Shown piece after piece: positions 17,377-26,369 of a stretch of 64,000 bases of DNA. Numbering within the stretch: the first letter of the stretch is position 1; each line of letters opens with the position of its first letter. The notes beneath the pieces were generated by a model. The model was given only the letters and a program-made list of their open reading frames with translations. It did not search any database and had not been told where the DNA came from. The position numbers and the translations under genes are program-made. This DNA is from Breznakibacter sp047600785 (lineage in GTDB: Bacteria; Bacteroidota; Bacteroidia; Bacteroidales; Marinilabiliaceae): assembly GCA_047600785.1 (NCBI GenBank), contig JASGKH010000002.1, forward strand, positions 1,488,001-1,552,000. The letters are read 5' to 3'.

Positions 17377-18852
17377 ATGAAAACAAATGTTTTTTTGCTG
17401 TCGTGTACGGTGGCCCTTGCCACTATGTTTGGTTCCTGCTCGCAGGACCTGGAAACCCCGCACGGTGCCGACGCATCGTCGTTGAAAGCCGCAACCGCCG
17501 TCAACGCCTGCGGTTGCGAACGTCCCTTTGCTGACACCATCACGTTGCCCAACGTGATAAGTACCAGCATGACCCTCAACTGCAGCAACCTGTACTTGCT
17601 GAACGGAAAAACGTTTGTGAGTAACAATGCCACGTTGACCATCCCTGCCGGTACGCAAATCGAAGGCGTTTACAACAGCGATCCACTGTATGCATCGGCA
17701 CTGATCATCACCCGTGGATCAAAGATTATCGCCGACGGTGAAGAATGCTGTCCAATTGTGTTTACTGTGCACAATGCGCTCCCCAACCCAGCTGACAATA
17801 TAGGACGCTGGGGTGGCTTGGTAATCTTGGGCAACGCCCAAATCAACCAATCGACTACGCAAACCATCGAAGGTATTGGATTACCACAAGTGCCTACTGG
17901 GGTCGACATTACCTACGGGACTTACAACAGCAGCGCTTACAACACCGAAAGTTCAGGTATATTGCGTTACGTTCGTGTGGAATATGCCGGTGCATCCATC
18001 TCGACAGATAATGAACTGAACAGCTTTACCTTTGGCGGCGTGGGATCAGGAACCACGCTTGAATACCTGCAAGCTTACTACGGTGCCGACGACGCTTTTG
18101 AGTTTTTTGGCGGCACCGTCAATGCCAAATATTTGCTTGCAACGACAGCTAATGACGATGCCTTCGACTTTGACTTTGGCTACCGCGGGAAGTTACAATT
18201 TTTGGTGGCAGTATTGGATCCTGCTGCTCCTTACTCGGCCAATGCCAACGGTATTGAGTGCGACAACGATGGAAGTGGCTCATCGGCACAGCCTTACACT
18301 CGCCCTATTATCAGTAACCTCACCATTGTAGGAACATCCACTGGGGCCACTACGTACAACCCGTCAACAAATATTGTTCTTTATGGAACGCATTTTCGTC
18401 GCAGTAGCCGTTTTGCATTGCGCAACAGTGTAGTCTATGGGTATAATACCACAATTTATCTCAATGGATCAGGTGTTTATAACTATCTGGGCACAAATTT
18501 GAATAACACCTTGTCAAATGATTCATCGTATTTTGCACACAATGTCGTAGGGAAACTTAGCACCACAGGAGCACTTTGGAACAATACAGGTTGGACGCCT
18601 AATGGAACCAATAGCCTTGTAAATGCCACGACCTCGGGCTTAGGCATTCTTTATCCGTTCAACACGTTAAGGTATTTTGACTCTTCTTATAAAGGGTTAA
18701 GAGCCTATGCTAATCCTATATTGACAGGAGCTAATTTTGATGGTTTGGATGGCTTTTTCGATGTAACAACCTATAAAGGAGCACTTTCCAATGACAATTA
18801 TTGGATTGCAGGCTGTTGGGTAAAAACAACCCCCTTCCCTTTAACTTGGTAA
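17377..18852 (+). CDS. Large exported lipoprotein, probable beta-helix fold
   Basis: The 491-residue protein has a lipoprotein signal peptide (VALATMFGSC). Its body is rich in Gly, Asn, Ser and Thr with short repeating strands (RYVRVEYAGASIS, LEYLQAYYGADDAFEFFGG, KYLLATTANDDAFDFDFGYR), suggesting a right-handed parallel beta-helix. Repeated DDAF/DFDF acidic motifs could bind calcium. I know similar proteins as exported companions of TonB-dependent receptors in Bacteroidota, without a proven function. Base composition is GC-rich at the start (about 60% in 17401-17460) and drops to about 33% by 18661-18720. A strong terminator follows directly. Confidence 0.75.
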   Translation: MKTNVFLLSCTVALATMFGSCSQDLETPHGADASSLKAATAVNACGCERPFADTITLPNVISTSMTLNCSNLYLLNGKTFVSNNATLTIPAGTQIEGVYNSDPLYASALIITRGSKIIADGEECCPIVFTVHNALPNPADNIGRWGGLVILGNAQINQSTTQTIEGIGLPQVPTGVDITYGTYNSSAYNTESSGILRYVRVEYAGASISTDNELNSFTFGGVGSGTTLEYLQAYYGADDAFEFFGGTVNAKYLLATTANDDAFDFDFGYRGKLQFLVAVLDPAAPYSANANGIECDNDGSGSSAQPYTRPIISNLTIVGTSTGATTYNPSTNIVLYGTHFRRSSRFALRNSVVYGYNTTIYLNGSGVYNYLGTNLNNTLSNDSSYFAHNVVGKLSTTGALWNNTGWTPNGTNSLVNATTSGLGILYPFNTLRYFDSSYKGLRAYANPILTGANFDGLDGFFDVTTYKGALSNDNYWIAGCWVKTTPFPLTW

Positions 18853-18860
18853 ATTTTCAT

Positions 18861-18899
18861 GAAGTGCGCGAAACACCTTGTGTGTTTCGCGCACTTTTT
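18861..18899 (+). terminator. Strong Rho-independent terminator
   Basis: The stem GTGCGCGAAACAC (18864-18876) pairs perfectly with 18882-18894, extended by A-T pairs, around a 5-base loop CTTGT, followed by TTTTT. It begins nine bases after the lipoprotein stop codon and separates that gene from the T9SS-exported protein. Confidence 0.92.
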
Positions 18900-18930
18900 C
18901 AATTCGAAAAACAGATAAAATTGAATATTG

Positions 18931-19785
18931 ATGAAAACGATTAAACTTTTACTCTATACTATTTTACTGGCAGTTATAAGCTTTGCTAGCTTAAACGCGC
19001 AAACCAATTTGGTATCAAACGGAAGTTTTGAGACAGTAGGAAATAATCATCTTCCTGCAGATTGGACGTTTGTTGGTGTTAACATAGATGCATTCAGCAT
19101 GGTTGAAGGAGATGACAATGTGCATGAAGGAACTAAAGCCCTGAAAATTGCATCAACTATTGGTAATGGTTCTTCGGTCATTTCTCAGGAGATAAATGAG
19201 GTCATTGAAGGAGAACAATATGATTTTTCATTTCAATACAAAGGGATTCTTGTAACAGAAGGTGGGTACGAAGGGGTCACATTTACAGGTTTCTGGATGG
19301 ATGGAGACAATAACGATGTCATGCCCCTTGATGATGAGTTCTTATTATTTCTATCGGACGAACCGTTACCTGCTGTCGAAGGTGCATGGCTACCCTTTTC
19401 TATTACAGGAACAGTGCCTGAAACTGCTTTAAAAATCAAGATTTTAATTGGAGTAAGTGGAAATAATGAGGTCATTTTTGACGACATTCGCGTCACAAAA
19501 GTAGGCGATGACTCTCCCACTGGCATAGAAGACACCAAAACCAATACCATGTTTAAGTTGAACACCAATCCAGTGATCAGCGATGCCCGTTTTGCCTTTG
19601 ATGCCGCCGGAGCGGGAGCCCGTATCGTTATCAGCGATCTGGGAGGCAAAACGGTGGGGGTACAATCCCTTGCCGTTGGCGACAGAGAGGCTGTCGTGCC
19701 GGTTACCTTGTTGCCCAAAGGCATCTACATGGCTACCTATACCGATAACGAAGGGAAAAAAGCCACCACCAAGGTGGTGAAGTAA
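18931..19785 (+). CDS. T9SS-exported protein with carbohydrate-binding-like domain
   Basis: The 284-residue protein has a signal peptide (LLLYTILLAVISFASLNAQ). A jelly-roll-like domain resembling CBM4/9 or galactose-binding modules covers about residues 26-190 (NLVSNGSFETVG, then ALKIKILIGVSGN and VIFDDIRV). The end is a type A sorting domain of the type IX secretion system (IVISDLGGKTVG, LPKGIYMATYTDNEGK, TTKVVK). It is thus predicted to be secreted and anchored at the cell surface. The ATG at 18931 is preferred over the TTG three bases upstream. The first two thirds is AT-rich (about 30% GC in 19201-19260) while the sorting domain is about 60% GC (19561-19620), so the gene is a composition mosaic. 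Confidence 0.83.
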   Translation: MKTIKLLLYTILLAVISFASLNAQTNLVSNGSFETVGNNHLPADWTFVGVNIDAFSMVEGDDNVHEGTKALKIASTIGNGSSVISQEINEVIEGEQYDFSFQYKGILVTEGGYEGVTFTGFWMDGDNNDVMPLDDEFLLFLSDEPLPAVEGAWLPFSITGTVPETALKIKILIGVSGNNEVIFDDIRVTKVGDDSPTGIEDTKTNTMFKLNTNPVISDARFAFDAAGAGARIVISDLGGKTVGVQSLAVGDREAVVPVTLLPKGIYMATYTDNEGKKATTKVVK

Positions 19786-20250
19786 CAAACGCTGGCCCAA
19801 CGATGCAAGCCAAAACCCGTGAAAGAAACAAGGATGTTCAGATACCAAACAGACAGCATAGATCCAGAAGGTGATCAAGATTTCATTCTTCGCTCTATCT
19901 GTCCAAAAATCCCGCATCTTTTCTCTCATCGCAGGTAAAAACCCCTGCAAAAATCATGGCTTGCGTGATCGAACCCATGTTAAAATACAGAAGGTCTCTC
20001 CCCGAATCCCCGTTTGCCCTTTGCGGGCAGTTAACAAGAGGAAATCTTGCTCAGAAGGCATCTCCACAACGGTGGGTGAATGCGGGTTGGTATAAGATGT
20101 TCTCGTTCCATGGATTGTCATAGAGAGCGTTGGTCTTCACTTTTTGCTATTTAACTCCCTTGGCTCGTTTGCTTTGGGTAGGGGATAGAGGGAGCCATTC
20201 AGCCCGCAGGCTATTGGGTTAGCCTGCGGGCACATATCAAAAACAAAACA
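19786..20250. other. Long gene-free stretch upstream of unknown lipoprotein
   Basis: These 465 bases carry no convincing gene. The only clear structure is the GC-rich hairpin near its end. No -7 promoter box stands out. Confidence 0.5.
20202..20231 (+). promoter_or_regulatory. Perfect 12-bp hairpin in the leader of the next gene
   Basis: GCCCGCAGGCTA (20202-20213) and its exact reverse complement (20220-20231) flank the loop TTGGGT. The hairpin ends 19 bases before the start codon and has no T run. It could act as an attenuator-like or mRNA-stabilising structure, or as a terminator of read-through. Confidence 0.45.
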
Positions 20251-21135
20251 ATGAAAATGATGAAAACGATTAATAAATGGTCTTCGTTTTTTTTGTTCGG
20301 AGGGATACTATTCACTCCTTCCTGTGAAACAAACGGCGATTACGAAACTACGGACTCTTTTTCGACCATTTCGACCCAACTGGCCTATGTGGCCGACAAC
20401 AGTGCCAGTTATTACATCAAATTCGGGCAAACTGCGTTCGATACTTTATCGGGTACCCGGATGACAAGCGGTAAAAAGTACGTGGCCCTCAACGAAATGA
20501 CCGATCACCTGAGGGCATGGTTGTTGAACAACGACGGGACCCCGACCTTGCAACTGGATACCATGCTGACCGTCAAACCCACCTCGGTCGTAAACCTGAT
20601 ACAAGTGGCCCCCGGCGGTACGTTGCAACTGATCGATACCCAGCTGACCCCGGCAGACAGCGCCTCTACCGCAGTCCGGTTTTTTTATGCCGACGAGTTG
20701 CAGGCCCCCGGGTCGGAAGAGTTGCTGATCACTGTATTGGCTGTCGACCAATATGCCCTGATGACGACCAAACCGTCATACAGCATCGACAATGTGGCAG
20801 AATCGCTGAAAACCGTGGTTGCGGAATTGGAACTTTCACGTGGTACGTTGAGCGTGGCGGTCGAACTAAACGTGAACCTGTATGGCAACATGAACAAGGG
20901 GCTTTCGGCTCGGTTCTTTTACAGGATCGCCGACGCCGAAACGGGCGTCGTCATCCAGGACTATAGAGCGGGCAGTACGTCGAGCACCAGCACGGCCGAA
21001 ATAAAAATTGAGTCGGCGCGAAAAAACAATGTGCCATACCCGACCTATAAATCCTACGTGATGCAATGGACTTACAAATCGGAGGCAATTCCCTTTGCAT
21101 CCCCCACAGTACTGATGAGGGGCGAAAGATGGTAA
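20251..21135 (+). CDS. Unrecognised exported lipoprotein
   Basis: I do not recognise a family for this 294-residue protein. It has a lipoprotein signal peptide (FFLFGGILFTPSC, Cys near residue 26), so it should be membrane-anchored outside the cytoplasm. The body is beta-rich with no long helices or obvious catalytic motif. Several segments read like Ig-like strands (LELSRGTLSVAVELNVNLYG; YVMQWTYKSEAIPF). It is the last gene in the receptor locus that begins at the FecR gene, in the same direction, but 465 bases separate it from its neighbour. An ATG two codons in (20257) is an equally good start. Confidence 0.75.
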   Translation: MKMMKTINKWSSFFLFGGILFTPSCETNGDYETTDSFSTISTQLAYVADNSASYYIKFGQTAFDTLSGTRMTSGKKYVALNEMTDHLRAWLLNNDGTPTLQLDTMLTVKPTSVVNLIQVAPGGTLQLIDTQLTPADSASTAVRFFYADELQAPGSEELLITVLAVDQYALMTTKPSYSIDNVAESLKTVVAELELSRGTLSVAVELNVNLYGNMNKGLSARFFYRIADAETGVVIQDYRAGSTSSTSTAEIKIESARKNNVPYPTYKSYVMQWTYKSEAIPFASPTVLMRGERW

Positions 21136-21387
21136 ATGGCGGCCAGCGGTCCTATACTTTCCGAAATATGTTTAACGCGAATTCGGTCTAAGCACAACCT
21201 TATCCCATGTGACAAATACCCAAAGAGAGGAAAATGGATAGATATCAGACTGATAGATTGGACTAAGAAACGTCCTCTTGTCCTTCTGTAAAGCCTTTCA
21301 CATCCCCTCGTCTTTTCCATCAGAAAGGCCCTTACGATCATGTTTTCTTACATCGAGACAAATGCTGCTTGGTTTACTTTATAAAGG

Positions 21388-21419
21388 CCCGCTCCAAAAG
21401 GATCGGGTTTCTTGTTTTT
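21388..21419 (+). terminator. Probable terminator upstream of the SNF2 gene
   Basis: The stem CCCG-C-TCC / GGA-T-CGGG (21388-21395 and 21400-21407) has a 4-base AAAA loop and one internal mismatch, followed by TTTCTTGTTTTT. It lies 250 bases after the lipoprotein stop. Confidence 0.5.
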
Positions 21420-21467
21420 ATCCCCGCAACTTTTCGTCCTTTACGGCCCATCAAACGCAATAGTCGC

Positions 21468-21475
21468 TATCTTTG
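21468..21475 (+). promoter_or_regulatory. Candidate -7 promoter element for the SNF2 gene
   Basis: TATCTTTG matches the Bacteroidota -7 consensus TAnnTTTG, 41 bases before the chosen start codon. No good -33 TTTG is at the normal spacing, so support is partial. Confidence 0.35.
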
Positions 21476-21516
21476 TCGGTTTTGAACCGATAAAGATACC
21501 TAAGTCGCCACGCCCA

Positions 21517-24501
21517 ATGAGCGAAACGCAATCTACATATGGGCACGAAGACGGGCAAAAACTCATCGTCGTGTTTACCGAACGTTACCGTTTGGGAATG
21601 ACCGCCATTCCCTACCTCTCGTACAAGGATCCCAACGAACCGATGATCAAACTGGTGGAACAGATGACATCGGCCAGAGTGAAGAATTATCCCGGCAAGT
21701 TCAGTGACGCTCAGTTGCAGATTATCAAAATATTGGACGAGATCAGCGACCCACGTTTGTACAAAAAATACTCACGCGAAGCGACCGTCAAGGATTTTCT
21801 AAACAAATTGACCAATGATCTCTTGGAGAAACGCATCCGTCCCGACATCGAAAAACGCATAACCCAGTGCATCGAACTGCTCGCACTCTCGGGCGACACC
21901 GATACATTCCTCAAAAGCACCAATTACAGCCAGCTTTACCCCGATGACAAACTGGGCATCCCTGTACTTCCGTCCGAAGCGGTATTCTACTTCGACCTGC
22001 AACCGTTCCACCTCGAATACACGCTGAAAGTAAGGGAAAAAGGCTCAGACTTCGGGCTATTGGGACGCCAGCTCACGTTCATTACCCACGAACCTTGTTC
22101 ATTCATCCTCAACCAGAAACTGTACCGTTTTACCGACATAGACAGCAAAAAGCTGAAACCTTTTCTCGAAAAAACGGCCATCCGCGTACCTGCCGCCAGC
22201 ATAGACAATTACATGGAAAAGTTCGTGAGCAATTGCATCCGCGATTTCCATGTCGTGGCCAACGGGTTCGATATCGTGGACAAATCGGGCATGCCACAAC
22301 CGGTGTTGAACCTCGAGCAGGACCTGGCCCAACAACCTGTCCTCTCACTCTATTTTGTGTATGCGGGCAAACGCTACCAAGCCGGGACCAATTCGAAGGT
22401 CTACACCGAATTGGAAAAAAACGGCAACCGCTACACCATTTACAAAATTGAGAGAAAGAAAAGCTGGGAAGAGTCTATCGCCAGACAGCTAACCCAATTG
22501 GGACTTGAAATGGCCAACAACTGCCAGTTCCGGCCGCCGATGATATTGCGCGACAATCCGTCGGTCACGCTCCACAATCTCATCAACTGGCTAAACATCA
22601 ACCATAAATCCATTGATGAATTAGGTATCGAAATAGAACAAAGCTTTTTTGACCAAAACTATTACCTTGGTTTGTCCGAAATCATCAAACAGGTAGAGGA
22701 AACGCAAGACTGGTTCGATTTGAAAATGCTGGTAAAGATCGGCAACTTTCTCATTCCGTTCATCAAGTTCAGGAAGCACATTGCCAGCTTGACGCGCGAA
22801 TTCCAACTGCCTGACGGCTCCTTGTTCGTCATCCCCGACGAATGGTTTGCCCGTTTCAGCGAATTGCTGCACTTTGCAAAAAATGCCGACGGCGATACCC
22901 TACAAATCGACCGTACGCATTTCAACCTTGTACAGGAAGCGCTTGAGTTACAGCTGGAGTCGGTTCGGAACCTTAACGAATCGCTTAACCGATCACTTGC
23001 AGGCTTCAAATCGCCCCAAGGCCTTAAAGCCGATTTACGGCCTTACCAGCTACAGGGTTTCTTTTGGATGAAACAGCTTTCGGCAAACAGTCTTGGCGGT
23101 ATCCTGGCCGATGACATGGGTTTGGGAAAGACCATCCAAACCATTTCGCTGATCCTCGATACATACGAATCGGTCAAAAAAAACGATGATCCGCAAGATA
23201 CCCCCCGGCAACTCTCGTTGTTCGGACAACCGCATGTTGAAGGGTTCAATAAAACCGATGCACCGCCTTCGCTCATCGTCATGCCGACCTCATTGGTGCA
23301 CAACTGGCAAAACGAGATACAGAAATTTGCCCCATCGTTAAAAGTATACAACTACACGGGGCAAAACAGGCTAAAGACCAGAGATATCGGTAAAATTTTC
23401 CGCCACTACCACGTCGTACTCACCAGCTATGGTGTTTTACGTAACGACATTGAATATTTCAAAAATGTCCATTTCCAATACGTCATTCTTGACGAGAGCC
23501 AGAACATCAAAAACCCGTCATCGAAACTATACGATGTGGTGATGGAACTCCGTGGCCACCACCGATTGGTACTGACCGGCACCCCCATCGAAAACAGCCT
23601 GGCCGATCTTTGGGCACAAATGAATTTTGTGAACCAAGGCTTGTTGGGCACACTTAGCTATTTTAAAAACCAGTTCGTCAACCCAATTTCAAAACAGCAG
23701 AGCGAAGAACACGAAAAAAGGCTTCAGGCGTTGATCAATCCTTATATTCTAAGGCGTACCAAAGAAATGGTGGCCAAAGAATTACCGCCCGTCACCGAGC
23801 AAACACTTTATTGCGACATGACACCCGAACAAAAAAAGCTGTACGAACAGGAAAAATCGGGTATCCGCAACAAATTGCTCAACATCATTGCCGAACAAGG
23901 CATCGAGAAATCGGGCATGGTGGCATTGCAAGCCCTCACGCGGTTGCGCCAGTTGGCCAACCATCCCCTGATGGTCGACGAACACTATACCGGATCATCG
24001 GGTAAATACGAACAAATATTGGAAAACCTCGAAAGTATTGTGTCTGAAAGGCACAAAGTACTGGTATTCTCATCGTTCGTAAAAGACCTCGAATTGATCG
24101 AAAATGAGCTGGAAGCACGTAAACTGCCCTATAGTAAGCTTACCGGGGCCACGGGCAACCGCCAGCACGTCATCAAGCAGTTTAAAGACCACGAAGAATG
24201 CCGCATCTTTCTTATTTCGCTCAAAGCAGGCGGTGTAGGCCTCAACCTTACCGAAGCCGATTACGTGTTCATGCTTAACCCCTGGTGGAACCCCGCGGCC
24301 GAACTTCAGGCGATCAACCGCGCACACCGTATCGGACAGACACGAAACGTATTTGTGTACCGTTTTATCAGTAACGGGACCATTGAAGAAAAGATAGCCA
24401 GGCTACAGGAGAAAAAACAAGCATTGGCCGATACGTTCATCAACTCGAACAATCCGTTTAAAAACATGACGGAAGATGAAATCAAAGAACTTTTTGCATG
24501 A
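21517..24501 (+). CDS. SNF2/RapA-family DEAD-like ATP-dependent helicase
   Basis: The 994-residue cytoplasmic protein has a poorly conserved amino half followed by an SNF2 ATPase core. Motif I is GGILADDMGLGKTIQT, motif II is DESQ in YVILDESQNIKNP (DEAQ/DEGH in most relatives), motif III is LTGTPIENSLADLW, and motifs V-VI are KAGGVGLNLTEADYV and QAINRAHRIGQT. Such enzymes translocate on double-stranded DNA and remodel DNA-protein complexes. The frame is open to 21412, but the ATG at 21517 follows a -7 promoter box and removes an atypical extension. It stands alone between terminators, so it is not obviously part of a defence operon. Confidence 0.92.
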   Translation: MSETQSTYGHEDGQKLIVVFTERYRLGMTAIPYLSYKDPNEPMIKLVEQMTSARVKNYPGKFSDAQLQIIKILDEISDPRLYKKYSREATVKDFLNKLTNDLLEKRIRPDIEKRITQCIELLALSGDTDTFLKSTNYSQLYPDDKLGIPVLPSEAVFYFDLQPFHLEYTLKVREKGSDFGLLGRQLTFITHEPCSFILNQKLYRFTDIDSKKLKPFLEKTAIRVPAASIDNYMEKFVSNCIRDFHVVANGFDIVDKSGMPQPVLNLEQDLAQQPVLSLYFVYAGKRYQAGTNSKVYTELEKNGNRYTIYKIERKKSWEESIARQLTQLGLEMANNCQFRPPMILRDNPSVTLHNLINWLNINHKSIDELGIEIEQSFFDQNYYLGLSEIIKQVEETQDWFDLKMLVKIGNFLIPFIKFRKHIASLTREFQLPDGSLFVIPDEWFARFSELLHFAKNADGDTLQIDRTHFNLVQEALELQLESVRNLNESLNRSLAGFKSPQGLKADLRPYQLQGFFWMKQLSANSLGGILADDMGLGKTIQTISLILDTYESVKKNDDPQDTPRQLSLFGQPHVEGFNKTDAPPSLIVMPTSLVHNWQNEIQKFAPSLKVYNYTGQNRLKTRDIGKIFRHYHVVLTSYGVLRNDIEYFKNVHFQYVILDESQNIKNPSSKLYDVVMELRGHHRLVLTGTPIENSLADLWAQMNFVNQGLLGTLSYFKNQFVNPISKQQSEEHEKRLQALINPYILRRTKEMVAKELPPVTEQTLYCDMTPEQKKLYEQEKSGIRNKLLNIIAEQGIEKSGMVALQALTRLRQLANHPLMVDEHYTGSSGKYEQILENLESIVSERHKVLVFSSFVKDLELIENELEARKLPYSKLTGATGNRQHVIKQFKDHEECRIFLISLKAGGVGLNLTEADYVFMLNPWWNPAAELQAINRAHRIGQTRNVFVYRFISNGTIEEKIARLQEKKQALADTFINSNNPFKNMTEDEIKELFA

Positions 24502-24556
24502 TATTTGTTTATTGAGAAAATCTGATCCATTGAAACAATTTAAATTCCGAATAAAA

Positions 24557-25243
24557 ATGAAAAAACTATTGACCGTGTTGTTTTTAGTTGCGGTGGCCTT
24601 GCCAATTTTCGCACAAGACGACGTAAAAGTGGAGACCCGCAACATCGGCCCATACGACAAACTAAAAACCAGCAAGGGAATCAACGTCACCCTTATCGAA
24701 GGCAATACTGAAAAAGTGGAAATACATGTACAAAATGCCAATCCCGAAGACGTGATCACATCCCTGGAAGGCAAAACTCTGGTTGTGAAGATGAAAACCC
24801 TGTTTCGTAAAGGCGTAGCCGTACAGGTTTACGTCACTTACAAGACGATGGTCGAAATACAAGCCGGTTCAGGATCTTCCGTCGATAATGAAGGCACACT
24901 TACCGCCACCAAGCTGACACTGGGCGCCGCGGTCGACGCGGCCGTTGAACTGGACGTGGACGTAAAGACCCTGGTAGGCTCGGCATCGGCCGGACGTTTG
25001 GAAATATCGGGCGAGGCCACCAATATTGAAGTAACCACCAACACGGGAGGCAAATTTTATGGTGCGGCACTCCAAACCAACGAAGCATTCGTCAAAAGTT
25101 CCACCGGCGGCCAAGTCACTGTCAGGGTCAGCAACCGTCTGAGCGCGAACGTATCCAGCGGAGGGAAAGTCTATTACTACGGGACTCCTAAAATCGAAAA
25201 AACAGAGTCGATGGGCGGAAAAGTGGAACCTGCGGCGGAATAA
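24557..25243 (+). CDS. Exported DUF2807 (head GIN domain) protein
   Basis: The 228-residue product has a signal peptide (LLTVLFLVAVALPIFAQ) and a single DUF2807 domain, a beta-helix-like repeat fold (YDKLKTSKGINVTLIEGN; VEIQAGSGSSVDNEGTLTA; ANVSSGGKVYYYGTP). These proteins are common in Bacteroidota envelopes and have no established function. The ATG at 24557 was chosen because it begins the signal peptide; the frame is open to 24476, overlapping the helicase gene. A terminator shared with the convergent gene follows. A second DUF2807 lipoprotein is at 31031-31789. Confidence 0.88.
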   Translation: MKKLLTVLFLVAVALPIFAQDDVKVETRNIGPYDKLKTSKGINVTLIEGNTEKVEIHVQNANPEDVITSLEGKTLVVKMKTLFRKGVAVQVYVTYKTMVEIQAGSGSSVDNEGTLTATKLTLGAAVDAAVELDVDVKTLVGSASAGRLEISGEATNIEVTTNTGGKFYGAALQTNEAFVKSSTGGQVTVRVSNRLSANVSSGGKVYYYGTPKIEKTESMGGKVEPAAE

Positions 25244-25258
25244 ACGCTTGATATTAAT

Positions 25259-25301
25259 AAACTAAAAATGGCTACTCTTTCGGAGTAGCCATTTTTAGTT
25301 T
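25259..25301 (+). terminator. Bidirectional terminator between convergent genes
   Basis: A perfect 17-bp stem (25261-25277 with 25283-25299) surrounds the loop TTTCG. Its outer part is ACTAAAAA/TTTTTAGT, so a T run exists in both directions. Confidence 0.92.
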
Positions 25302-25318
25302 TGATGGCTTCGCTCGAA

Positions 25319-26233
25319 TCAAATACTCGTCGTCTTGGTTTGTGATTCAATCTTCATGGGAATTTCCATGGATGAAGGCAACTGCCCTCCTTCCAACGAT
25401 ACTTTTCCGTCGATTGACTGGTTGATGTTGCACTCAATCAGCCAGCCAGTAGTGGCATCCAGCACCATTTCGTATTTAGCGGTACCGGTAAGGCTAAAAT
25501 GCGATTCCATACCTTGGGTCTGAATTGCCGTTTCACTATTGGTCGCCAATTGGGCAACTCCGCTCACCATCCATTTCCCGTTGGCCACATCTTTCAACGT
25601 CAGTGTATTCTCGCTGTTCAATTCCATACCTGAGCGAATGGTGTTCTTTACCACCCATGTGTCGCCTATGGCCACTGCATTTTCGGGGAAAATGGCCGTC
25701 ATCATCTCCATGTTGCTTTTCATTGCGTCGTCCGAAAACTGTTGCTCCAAACTGGCAGCGATCTGATTGGCCATTTCCTGGTTTCCGTTGAACTTGGCCA
25801 CCAACTCTTCCATCACCTTGTCAAAACCGGAAACACTTGCCACTTTTCCACGCGAATCCATCACCATCGTGAATTTTTTCCCCACAATGGTACTCAATGC
25901 CGAATGCATCGGATTACTGGCATCAATTTCACCGGCCGAGTCAAAAGCCATGTTCATCATGGGGCTTTCCATGTTCATTCCCAACGATTCATAGGTCACG
26001 TCAATGGTTGATAAACCGTTTTCGACTTTCAGAACCGAATAAGCAGTACGCAAGTTCAGCGTAACTTTAATATCCATCGCATTTCCCATTATATCCTGGT
26101 GGATATTTTGCACGGAAGTTTGATTGGCATAAAACGTGGAACCTCCCTTGAGGTTATACCGCATTGATACCTTCTGGGCTTGCGCAAACATGGCCATACC
26201 AGCCGCCAAGAGAACTATCGATATTTTTTTCAT
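25319..26233 (-). CDS. Exported DUF6263-like protein
   Basis: The 304-residue protein has a signal peptide (KKISIVLLAAGMAMFAQAQ) and a beta-rich body resembling the DUF6263 family, which has no known function. Family-like features are the early RYNLKGGSTFYANQTS, the central FPENAVAIGDTWVVKNTI, and a methionine-rich segment (NMESPMMNMAFDSAG). The frame is open to 26341, but the ATG at 26233 begins the signal peptide. It is probably periplasmic or on the outer-membrane inner face. Confidence 0.75.
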   Translation of the reverse strand: MKKISIVLLAAGMAMFAQAQKVSMRYNLKGGSTFYANQTSVQNIHQDIMGNAMDIKVTLNLRTAYSVLKVENGLSTIDVTYESLGMNMESPMMNMAFDSAGEIDASNPMHSALSTIVGKKFTMVMDSRGKVASVSGFDKVMEELVAKFNGNQEMANQIAASLEQQFSDDAMKSNMEMMTAIFPENAVAIGDTWVVKNTIRSGMELNSENTLTLKDVANGKWMVSGVAQLATNSETAIQTQGMESHFSLTGTAKYEMVLDATTGWLIECNINQSIDGKVSLEGGQLPSSMEIPMKIESQTKTTSI

Positions 26234-26323
26234 TCGAATTAAATAATTTTGGTTAGAGAAATTACCGTGTAAACCTACTGATATTTTGACTCGAAAAAAA
26301 TATCCTGTTCTAACATTTTCGGT

Positions 26324-26353
26324 ATTGTACCGGCAATTCATTTCATAAATTTG
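26324..26353 (+). promoter_or_regulatory. Candidate promoter of the HEAT-like protein gene
   Basis: TAAATTTG (26346-26353) matches the -7 element, and ATTG (26324-26327) lies 18 bases upstream. The start codon is only 16 bases past the -7 box, implying a very short leader. Confidence 0.4.
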
Positions 26354-26369
26354 TCACATCCATTTCCCC

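Larger units (their letters stand above)
21136..21516. other. Gene-free stretch between lipoprotein and SNF2 genes
   Basis: These 381 bases hold no gene. They contain a probable terminator (21388-21419) and a candidate promoter for the SNF2 gene (21468-21475). Confidence 0.5.

Noticed and set aside
16905..17642. A 245-codon open frame on the minus strand
   Set aside because: It is antisense to the beta-helix lipoprotein and HU-like genes, includes the tandem repeat and hairpins, and its product is low in protein-like features.
19860..20100. Small open frame (about 74 codons) or tRNA-like sequence in the gene-free stretch
   Set aside because: No signal peptide, family pattern or promoter supports a gene, and no cloverleaf can be folded around the GATCGAACCC segment.
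21517..24501. SNF2 helicase as part of a phage-defence operon
   Set aside because: No nuclease, methyltransferase, or DISARM-type or other defence partner lies beside it; it is monocistronic between unrelated genes.
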